64,000 nt of DNA from the NCBI RefSeq assembly GCF_027943255.1, contig NC_072893.1:56948001-57012000 (forward strand), written 5' to 3'. Origin of the DNA: Anastrepha obliqua. Its lineage: Eukaryota > Arthropoda > Insecta > Diptera > Tephritidae. The first letter of the stretch is position 1, and every line of letters starts with the position of its first letter. Shown here piece after piece: positions 55,768 through 64,000 of this stretch. The notes below the pieces were generated by a model. The model saw only the letters and a list, made by a program, of their open reading frames with translations. It ran no database searches and had not been told where the DNA came from. A program made the position numbers and the translations under genes.

Positions 55768-58185
55768 TTAGATTTCGACAAACTGTGAAGCATAACATAG
55801 TACGAGTATACTTGGCTGGCCGTTTAGCGAGTAGCGACACCTGTGTATGAGGTAGGATGGTGTGACGGCGGAAAACTATCCCCACACTTTACATTTGTAT
55901 ATGTAAACAATCGCTTTTCGCCTCATGTGATGACTAAGACTTCTGATGCAGTAAGTTGCTGGATCAAATTGGGCTGGTAGATGATACAGTTTTGTCTAGT
56001 CTAAAAAAATTATGCTATTGCATCGCCTTTGAATATCAATAAAAACGATATTGATAAATCTGTACGTCATTTTTACGTCAAAGTATGAAATAAAAACAGC
56101 ATTGAAAATTTTGTGGTTGATTCCGTAAAATCGCTTGAGTTGTATGTTTTTTCTATAACAGAAGTATAGTGCCAGGTCACATGTTTGATTTTGATATTTA
56201 AAATTTATTAGCATACAATTCCTAGAATTGAATGACTCAGAAAATTGGCCAGAAGCCCAAAAAAATAACATTTGTAAGGATGCTAATTACAAATCAAAAT
56301 GTTTTTTTTCGAAGTTCAAAAAGCGGATACAATATGGGACTATACATATTTTGTTTGTAAATGAATAGTGTCAGCTGAAAATTGTTTCAAATATATTTTC
56401 AAGGTTATGTTAATGTTATAGTTAGATTTTCGAGATTGCTGACCTCGAAATTGCACATAAATGAATATAAAGTTTCCGACACTTTTCTTTTATGAGATGA
56501 TAGATGATATTAAACGTGTGTCCCTTTTTGTTGATAGACAAAGCTATGGCTGAACGATTCCAAGATAAGTAATCAAAGCATTTTAGACAATGTTGCGATT
56601 TTTTCTGAAAATTAGTTTATTTTTAAACTTGAGTATAGAACCATAAGTAAATTGAAAAAATTTGATATAATGAATAATTTAATAATTTTGGTATAAAGTT
56701 TTAAATTTGAAATATTTTCGGTTTCCTTCGAACATTATTCCATTTTTTTTTTTAATTTTTTAGAATAAAATATACTTTAAAAAATTCTTTTGGAATAAAA
56801 TAAATTTATTTTCTTCAAATTATTTATTTGGTATTTGTAATTTACTTATTTTTTATTTTATGTTAGTTGTCCTTAAAATTACATATAAAATTTAAGTAGC
56901 AATTGAATGTATATTATTTGGGTAATTTTCTTTTTTTTCGTAAATTATGAAAAACACCCTTATCAAAAATATTTCTCATTTTTCATTAACAGCTTAGTCT
57001 ATACTTAGTAATCTCTGAAAGTTCCATAGTGGCATCCGCATAACTTTTCGAGACATACTCGTATTCAAATATACTTATACAGCCGATCAGCGAAAAATCA
57101 TTGGAAAATACTAATCTAACGAACGGTAAACATAAGTGCTCGTGTGTTACGTCCATGTGTAAATCTATCGAACCGCCTCTACGTACATTAGTGAGCAGAT
57201 ACTCAGCTTTTGCTCACTGTACGTATTTGAAATAACTCGAAAAGTTATGAGAATTACTTACCGCTTATAAGAAAAAAATATGAGGGAGTGAGTTTGTCAT
57301 TTGTGAAAAATCAAATTTTTCGGAAAACCCTTTTTTTTCAAATTATATTCCATCCTGAAAAATAAAAGTATCTACATTCTTTTTTCCAAAAAAAATTTTT
57401 AATTTTAATCCAAATATATTTATTAAAAAAAAATAGCAAGCACCAAAAATGTGGTTTTTCAAAAATGACAAACAAAAAACTGTTCCCTAAGCTCTTTAGT
57501 AAAAATAGAAGTAAGTTTTTCCGAAAAACAAATTTTTAAGAGTTTATTTCGTCCTAAAAACCAAAAAATTTGGAATAAATTGAAAACAATTTTAAATAAA
57601 TTTAATTATAAAAAACAAAAATTTTAAAATGTTTAAAAATTATAGCAATATTCATATCTTAATGCCTATACTTTGGCGATCTGTTTTCTCCAAAAGAACT
57701 TCAATTATTTGTTATACTTTTTTATATTTGGGAAATGAGCATTCTTAATTTGTTGTTTCATTATTTATATTTTCGAAATTAATTGCTCTTCACAATTTTT
57801 ATAGTTTTTTTCAAAATTTTCAAAATTATAAGCTCTTCAAGAATTGTGATTTTCCAATGGAAATCGTGAGGGAAGTCATTCTTGGGAAATTCGAAAATCT
57901 CTTGAACTCGCTAAAATTGTAAAAATTTATCTCTTTCACTAACTAAATAACACACAAAAAACATCAACATTACACTATTCATAATTTTAAAATTAATGAA
58001 AAACAATGTTAAAGTTTTCGAGAGCTTAATGGGTATGTGAAAGGAAACAATCGTCACTAAATTTACAAACATACGCGAATGTTGTCCTCTAGTTCATTTT
58101 GTCGAAATAAATATCAAAATCTACCTGATCACTTGGTTATCATTTCGAAGAATAGGCCACTGTGGATTGGTTCGAAACTAATATA
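55768..58185. other. No gene recognised; very AT-rich
   Basis: About 2.4 kb. 56560-57900 is extremely AT-rich with long A and T runs. No coding similarity. Confidence 0.4.
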
Positions 58186-58637
58186 AAGGATTTTCCAATA
58201 ACAGGTGTTACAGATGAATGGATTGCGCTATCGAGAGATGATTAACGATTTTTTATGGCCGGAATTGGACAACTGGACAATGTTTATTTTCAACAAGACG
58301 GCGCTACGTGCCACACAAGCAACGAAACCATTGATTTTTTACGGAAAAAATTTCCGGACCGTGTTATCTCGCGAAGAGGTGATCACAATTGTCCACCGAG
58401 ATCTTGTGATTTAACACTTTGTGATGAAATTCGTGAAGCTATCGAGGACATAGGACAGCCACTTTGCAATTCGGTTATGGAAAATTTCATGAAAGGGATA
58501 TTGCCCTGTAAGCATGGTCGTAGTGGTCATTTGCCTGATGTTATTTTCCACTATTAACGGCATACCTTCCTCTTTATAATGAAATAAACATCCGATCATT
58601 TATATTAAAAAATAGCATTTGTCTTATTAAAAAACCC
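58186..58637 (+). mobile_element. DD41D-derived MITE, copy 2
   Basis: The left end AAGGATTTTCCAATAACAGG and the inverted right end (...AATAAGACAAATGC...) sit in TA-rich flanks. The plus strand encodes the second half of the transposase: MNGLRYREMINDFLWPELDN, VYFQQDGATCHTSNETIDFL and FPDRVISRRGDHNCPPRSCD followed by LTLCD. The two aspartates (QQD and LCD) are 41 residues apart, defining DD41D. A further deletion then joins LCD to EIREAIEDIGQPLCNSVMEN and VIFHY. The first half of the gene is missing at the same point as in copy 1 (30149-30705). Confidence 0.8.
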
Positions 58638-59795
58638 TATAGATGCAGAGCATACTGGTTCTCATCTCTCGCATTTAGAACCAAACTATTGCGCCGCTAG
58701 TTCTCATCTAGCCTGCTATTTGGAACTAACTCCGAACTATTGCAGTACACAACTAATACTTCGCAGTACAGCATCATGTTAATTCATAGTTGTTATATGG
58801 AAAAGGCAGGAACGCAACCGGAATTCACTACCAGTGCACCAGTTTGGTCGATTTTCCTGCATGGCAGCATACTATCTCATACTCATCATAAATGTCGGCT
58901 TAACCGTGTGCAAAAACAAAGTAACTAACGTGTATGCATTTGGCATTTGACAAACTGTAACACTGGCCTGGACTGTCATGGCTCAGGCTGTGGCCGAGGC
59001 AGTGGTGCGACTAGAATTTGTCATACCAACTACGAGAATAGTTATATTACATTGTAGCATTGTTGTTGTGAGAGAACGTGAGTTACTAGCAGCGAGTTTA
59101 ATCTAAATTCTAAGAATTTAATACTCACACCACTTTAGCCCTCCGTTAACTCGTTAAATTTTTTATTTTTATTTTATTTTTTATTTTTTCTTCTCAACCG
59201 CAACGTTATGGAAGCTACGTACTATATACTCGTAAACTATACAACGAAGCCTTGCACATTCCTCTGTTGCTTGTGACTTTTTTGCAACATCAACAGCCAT
59301 ATGAAAAAGTTCTACTATGAAAAATAGCTTACGGCTAAACCTCAAATCTGCATCAAAAACTTTGGAGGGCTCTTTTCATCAGTTTTGCCTGCATATTGTG
59401 ATGAAACCAAGAAATGCCTAACTTGAATGCTTATGCGTGTACTTTTAGGGCACATTTTGGTATGTAAAGGTATATTGAAACCTTGGTAATTTTATGGAAG
59501 GTAGAGCAGTTTGGTTTAAGATTATCATTAAATGGATAATTTGCCATACAGAAGTTAAATCATATATTATATTATATATAAGAAAAAAAAGGAATGAGAT
59601 AAAATAAAAGCAAAATTAAAGTATTAGGAAATAAGTTTTGCAAATTTTTGATATGGTCACTGTTCCAAAACCGCAATTCAATTTAGTTTAAAATACCTTT
59701 GTTCGGAGCAGCAGCTAATCCCGTTCCACAACCTACAAAGTAACTGCTTAACTATAGCCAATATTTATAATTTATATAAGCTGGTCACCTTAAAA
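58638..59795. other. No gene recognised
   Basis: Spacer between the MITE and the BEL/Pao LTR. No coding similarity. Confidence 0.4.
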
Positions 59796-59800
59796 TGTTA

Positions 59801-60139
59801 TGTTAGTGGTCACCTTAAAATGTCATGTTATATTATTTTTCAGTTTTTATACATTCCTTACAATATTCCTTTTCGCTTAACGGCATACAAAAATACAAAG
59901 TATACGCAGGCATTTACATAGCATAAGATATGTATACATAACATTACTCCTCCTTTCGCTTGCCTAATACAGTTACATATGCACATATATATATACGTGC
60001 AAATATTCGCAAATTAGCATTAGCAGTTGAACTTTTTGTAAACACGGCCGCGCAATTAAATTAAAATAAATTATAACGTATTAAAAAACTTAGTTTTTAT
60101 TTCGCAACATAGCTACCAAAAAATATTGGAAGCTCAACA
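59801..60139 (+). repeat. 5' LTR of the BEL/Pao element (left edge approximate)
   Basis: Ends ...CTCAACA two bases before the primer-binding site, with a TGTT...AACA terminal pairing. Contains TA-rich promoter-like sequence (59983-59998) and AATAAA near 60065. The 3' LTR is outside the window, so the edge cannot be confirmed here. Confidence 0.55.
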
Positions 60140-60141
60140 TT

Positions 60142-60159
60142 TGGTGACCCCGACGTGAT
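60142..60159 (+). other. Primer-binding site for tRNA-Trp
   Basis: TGGTGACCCCGACGTGAT is the exact complement of the 3' end (with CCA) of insect tRNA-Trp as I recall it. It lies two bases after the LTR, as expected for minus-strand priming. Confidence 0.8.
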
Positions 60160-60462
60160 CGCCGTGTTTTTTCGCGTTAATTTAATAATTTAAATTAAAT
60201 AAATTAAAGTTGCATATTTTCCCGTTGCGGTTTCGAGCATTGTTTTTTGTTGTGTACTTAGTGCGGAGTGCATAAGACAGTAAATAGGAACTGTAAAATA
60301 GTGCAATAAACTTATTAACCGGTGGCGAAATTTTGGAAAACAGTTGTTCCGGCCAGTTAGATACGGTGCATTTATTTTTACCCTATAACATTGTCGTCTA
60401 GTATAACGCACCTATTTTTTTATACGTGTCGCGCAGCGTTTTAGTTAACCTATTTGTTCGCC

Positions 60463-63400
60463 ATGCCATTCAGCCCGGCTACTGGTACACCAGCAAGAGA
60501 CGATACGTATGATGTTGGTCCAACCAATGGGCCGACTATGGGTCCGCCTATGGGCCGAGTGACATTTCTGAAGATGAAATCGAAAGCTATACTTAATCGC
60601 CTTGAAAGTATAGCCACCGACTTGGATCCTGATAATCTGCACAGTAAGGATGAATATGCTCTCAACGCAATACTGGAATTATTGGTGGAGCTGAAATCCA
60701 GTTTTTCGGTCACCCACACAAGTTTGGAGGAACTGGACTTCGAGTCGATTACCAGTGACCTACCTGCCAAATTCGATACCACGCTAGTCAATCTCAGAGC
60801 CACTCTGCAACGGGAGATCGGGAAGCGCAGTACTTCACAACATTGCTCAACTTTTCGGATGAACACCGCGGACACACAGTCTATAATTGTAAACGCAAAT
60901 CGTTCGCGTGTGCCACTACTAACGTTGCCCAAATTTAGTGGGGCTTACACGGAGTGGACAAATTTTTACGCAATGTTCACATCTGTAATCGACAAAGACA
61001 GTGAACTGACACAAGTGGACAAGCTTCAACATTTGCGGTCTTGCCTTAGTGGTGCTGCCCTGGACACCGTGGGATCACTCGAGATAAACGACACTAACTA
61101 CAAAATTGCATTAGAACTTTTACAAAAACGATTTGATAATAAACGTCTTATCTTTCAGGCACACATCAGGGGAATATTTGAGTTGGACAAGGTGGATTCG
61201 TCCGTACACACGTTGCGGGCATTGACAGACAAGGCAATCGCGCACATGCGCGCTCTACAATCTATCGGCTCAAAAGAACAAATATCCGATAGCACCCTCA
61301 TTCAGTTGATAGTGCAAAGGTTAGACAAGGTGACTCAAGCTAAATGGGAGGAGAATTCGACAAGCAACGACCTACCCTCTTGGAACCAACTAGCTGGATT
61401 TTTAGAAAAACGCTGTCGTACACTCGAAAACGTCGAATATGCATTGCAGACACAAGCTAGCATTCCGGTAAAAGTCATCAAAAGCGTGAGTACAAATCCA
61501 AGAAAATCTTTTGTGGCTTCGAATAGCTCAGTAGGTAGTTGCGTATTTTGCGAATCCCCCGAACATGTAATTTATCGTTGTCAACGCTACGTCAATTTGG
61601 CGCCAAATCTACGCCAGAAAGAAGCTAAAAGGCTCAACCTTTGTCTTAATTGTTTGAAGAAAGGTCATCAGATTCGTGACTGCAAATCGGGACCCTGTCG
61701 CAGCTGTCAAGCGAAGCATCATACACTGTTACATTTTGATCGGTTATCCATTCCACCAACTACTCAGTGCCAAGCACCTTGCACTATTTCTGAATCGAAT
61801 GCTAGGACTGCATCATTATCTGTCACGTCCCATGCTCATACTCCTTCTCCTGATGTTGTGCTTCTCGCCACTGCAATTGTTCTAATTAAAAATCGTGCCG
61901 GAACCTTCGTACCTTGCCGCGCCCTCCTAGATTCGGGCTCGCAGCTTCACTTCGTTACAACTCGTTTCGCTAACCAGCTACAACTTACTAGAACGAAATC
62001 ATTGGTCGCAGTCTCCGGCATTGGAGATGCAAGCTTTTCGACTGATGGGTGCTCCGTTGATATAGTTCTGAAGTCGCGGACTTCAGATTTTTGTACAAAT
62101 ATCACTGCTGTTGTGGTGAAAACAATTACCGATAGTCAACCAGTGGCTTCAATGAACATCGCTAATTGGAACATACCCTCAAACATTCAACTAGCTGATC
62201 CTGGTTTTAACGGACTTTTCTATGAGCTACTTTGCGTAGGACAGATTCAATTAGCACCTGAAATACCATTACTTCAAAAAACTCGTCTTGGCTGGGTTCT
62301 GTCTGGCGGTAAGCAACAAGCCCCCAAACTTTCAACATTCGTAGCAAGTCACAGCTCAACTACAGATATCAGTATTGATGATCGGCTGGATGATTTAGTC
62401 CGGCAGTTTTGGGAGATCGATCATGTCGTTGAACCGATTTCTAAAAATTCCAAAGAGGAGCTTGACTGTGAGTTGCATTTCAAGCAAAATTTCATTCGTT
62501 TAGCCTCAGGCGCATATTCGGTTCGCCTGCCAATAAAGCTAAATTTAGATTCGTTAGGTGAGTCGTACTCACAAGCTCGACGCCGATTTCAAAACCTAGA
62601 AAGAAAACTCGTACGTAATCCTGAGCTCAAGGCGAAATATTGTGCATTCATGAAAGAGTATCGTGACCTCAATCACATGTCGTTAGTTCCAAACTCTGCT
62701 ATCCATGAGTGCAAATATTTTCTGCCGCATCATTGCGTCATTAAAGACGAAAGTACTACAACAAAATTAAGAGTTGTTTTTGACGGTTCTGCAGCTACAA
62801 CCTCGGGTTTGTCACTTAATGATTTACTCATGACTGGACCAACAATTCAGCCCAAACTTTTCAATATTTTAATTCGTTTTCGTACGTTTCCGATTGCACT
62901 CACTGGAGACATCTGCAAAATGTATAGATGCGTCCGGATCTACCCACCGGATAGCATGCTCCAGTGTATATTATGGCGTGATTCTCCTGAAGATGACTTA
63001 AATATATATAAATTAGACACCGTAACATATGGAACTAAATCTGCAGCATTCCTAGCGATTCGTTCAATGCACCAACTTGCGTCGGATGAATCCTCAGTTT
63101 ATCCACTTGGTTCGCAAACCATCATTCGAGACTTTTACGTGGACGACTTGATAAGTGGTGGCGATACTTTGGAAGAAGTAGAAGAAATCAAACGACAAAC
63201 AACGAATATTCTCGCTCGAGGTAACTTCCAGCTAAGGAAATGGTGTTCCAATAGTCCAGATGTTCTTCGTAATATTCCTGATGCTGATAAACAAGACTTG
63301 CTTAAGTTTAATGACGGCAGCGACATCACCAAGGCATTGGGTTTGATCTGGAAGCCGTTTGATGACAATCTGCTATTTTCGTTTACGTCGCAACCTGAAT

Positions 63401-64000
63401 GTTGCAAAAACTCCAAGCGATCGGCGTTGTCTACGTTAGCTCGTTGTTATGATCCGCTTGGACTCATTGGCCCCACCTTGACCAGAGGAAAAATTCTTTT
63501 ACAGCGCATGTGGAGGGATAAGCTGGAGTGGGATGAAAGCTTACCGCACTCACTGAACACTGCCTGGTCTACATTTCGCAACGAGTTCGTCGAAGTGCAG
63601 CATTTATCATTCCCTCGGTACGTACTGCAGCCTGGAGCCACCGTCGAAATTCATGCATTTTGTGATGCAAGTATCGAAGCGTACGGTGCCTGTATCTACA
63701 TTCGCTCGATAATGGATGACCGCGCGCAAGTGCATCTACTGTGTTCCAAAGCTCGCGTCGCTCCATTGAAGATACTTACGATACCCAAACTGGAACTCTG
63801 CGCTGCTGCCTTGCTTGCGGAATTAGTAAATGGGATATTCAAAATGAAACTTTTCGCCGGCCGCTTTCACTGTTGGTCGGATTCATCGATTGTGCTTTCA
63901 TGGCTGCGTGAAGAGCCATCTAAATTTAATGTGTTCGTTGCTAACCGGGTAAGCGCGATACAGCAACTTACAGAGGGTATGCAATGGCATTACATTCCTA
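60463..64000 (+). CDS. BEL/Pao gag-pol polyprotein (partial, runs off the window)
   Basis: Starts at the ATG at 60463 (GCCATGCC, good context) and stays open for at least 1,179 codons to the window edge with no stop or frameshift. Gag: residues 1-~350, with LPKFSGAYTEW and LRSCLSGAALDTV. Two CCHC zinc knuckles: residues ~360 (CVFCESPEHVIYRC) and ~394 (CLNCLKKGHQIRDC). Aspartic protease: LLDSGSQLHFVT at ~490. Reverse transcriptase: LRVVFDGSA, LTGDICKMYR (~816) and the YVDD box at ~892 (63136-63147). RNase H: HAFCDASIEAYGACIY at ~1067 and CWSDSSIVLSWL. Integrase would follow beyond the window. The antisense 160-aa frame at 60450-60932 is a shadow. The intact frame suggests a young, possibly active copy. 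Confidence 0.92.
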   Translation, partial: MPFSPATGTPARDDTYDVGPTNGPTMGPPMGRVTFLKMKSKAILNRLESIATDLDPDNLHSKDEYALNAILELLVELKSSFSVTHTSLEELDFESITSDLPAKFDTTLVNLRATLQREIGKRSTSQHCSTFRMNTADTQSIIVNANRSRVPLLTLPKFSGAYTEWTNFYAMFTSVIDKDSELTQVDKLQHLRSCLSGAALDTVGSLEINDTNYKIALELLQKRFDNKRLIFQAHIRGIFELDKVDSSVHTLRALTDKAIAHMRALQSIGSKEQISDSTLIQLIVQRLDKVTQAKWEENSTSNDLPSWNQLAGFLEKRCRTLENVEYALQTQASIPVKVIKSVSTNPRKSFVASNSSVGSCVFCESPEHVIYRCQRYVNLAPNLRQKEAKRLNLCLNCLKKGHQIRDCKSGPCRSCQAKHHTLLHFDRLSIPPTTQCQAPCTISESNARTASLSVTSHAHTPSPDVVLLATAIVLIKNRAGTFVPCRALLDSGSQLHFVTTRFANQLQLTRTKSLVAVSGIGDASFSTDGCSVDIVLKSRTSDFCTNITAVVVKTITDSQPVASMNIANWNIPSNIQLADPGFNGLFYELLCVGQIQLAPEIPLLQKTRLGWVLSGGKQQAPKLSTFVASHSSTTDISIDDRLDDLVRQFWEIDHVVEPISKNSKEELDCELHFKQNFIRLASGAYSVRLPIKLNLDSLGESYSQARRRFQNLERKLVRNPELKAKYCAFMKEYRDLNHMSLVPNSAIHECKYFLPHHCVIKDESTTTKLRVVFDGSAATTSGLSLNDLLMTGPTIQPKLFNILIRFRTFPIALTGDICKMYRCVRIYPPDSMLQCILWRDSPEDDLNIYKLDTVTYGTKSAAFLAIRSMHQLASDESSVYPLGSQTIIRDFYVDDLISGGDTLEEVEEIKRQTTNILARGNFQLRKWCSNSPDVLRNIPDADKQDLLKFNDGSDITKALGLIWKPFDDNLLFSFTSQPECCKNSKRSALSTLARCYDPLGLIGPTLTRGKILLQRMWRDKLEWDESLPHSLNTAWSTFRNEFVEVQHLSFPRYVLQPGATVEIHAFCDASIEAYGACIYIRSIMDDRAQVHLLCSKARVAPLKILTIPKLELCAAALLAELVNGIFKMKLFAGRFHCWSDSSIVLSWLREEPSKFNVFVANRVSAIQQLTEGMQWHYIP

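Larger units (their letters stand above)
59796..64000 (+). mobile_element. BEL/Pao LTR retrotransposon, 5' part, apparently intact
   Basis: Order: a 5' LTR (ending AACA at 60139), primer-binding site, long leader, one continuous gag-pol frame. The element continues past the window edge. The LTR start is uncertain: TGTT occurs at 59796, 59801 and 59826, and a 25-bp phrase (GGTCACCTTAAAATGT...) is duplicated at 59783-59825, which blurs the boundary. The LTR would be about 314-344 bp. Confidence 0.85.

Noticed and set aside
60450..60932. 160-aa open frame on the minus strand
   Set aside because: It lies antisense to the BEL/Pao gag frame, which has clear motifs and continues for more than 1,100 codons.

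Overview
This window is AT-rich nuclear DNA from an insect, almost certainly a higher fly. A tephritid fruit fly is my best guess: the one conserved host exon reads like a dipteran KChIP, and the window is full of mariner, DD41D 'rosa-like', piggyBac, BEL/Pao and LINE relics, plus a tRNA-like SINE of a kind I associate with tephritids. The species assignment is inference. No bacterial or phage genes were seen.

Host genes are few. At the far left (237-428, minus) is one clean internal exon of a Kv-channel-interacting, EF-hand calcium sensor. The rest of that gene lies outside the window or in exons I could not recognise, so much of the window may be its upstream intron or intergenic DNA. At 10.2-10.8 kb and 12.4-13.1 kb lie two direct copies of a ~745-bp segment. 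Each carries a TATA promoter and a short secreted-peptide gene (66 and 79 aa, minus strand). Promoters, flanks and signal peptides are nearly identical, but the mature peptides differ strongly. A third, older and broken copy is at 42.7-43.0 kb.

The remainder is mobile-element debris in layers. 1.6-5.2 kb: LINE fragments and two abutting internally deleted Tc1/mariner elements. 6.9-9.2 kb: TTAA-flanked MITEs, one precisely inserted in a SINE. 14-18.5 kb: LINE tails, a mauritiana-like mariner piece, a second SINE, an RTE-like LINE fragment and a hAT-like MITE with an 8-bp target duplication. 20.4-22.8 kb: another TTAA MITE and a fold-back mariner with 188-bp inverted repeats. 24-26 kb: unplaced ORF fragments and LINE remnants. 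27-29.5 kb: a piggyBac-like transposon (TTAA sites) carrying a nested DD41D-type element (TA sites). 29.7-42.5 kb: many mariner, LINE and BEL/Pao relics, including one near-full-length mariner sitting inside an older element. 46-53.3 kb: LINE fragments, among them a LINE with endonuclease but no reverse transcriptase. 54.2-55.8 kb: a 1.54-kb palindrome with two 680-bp arms, made of alternating modules. 59.8-64.0 kb: the 5' end of an apparently intact BEL/Pao retrotransposon with a tRNA-Trp primer site and an open gag-pol frame of at least 1,179 codons that runs off the window.

The most unusual items are the fast-diverging secreted-peptide pair and the large palindrome. The element structures are well supported because target duplications and inverted repeats can be read directly; family names for decayed pieces rest on motif recognition without a database search.
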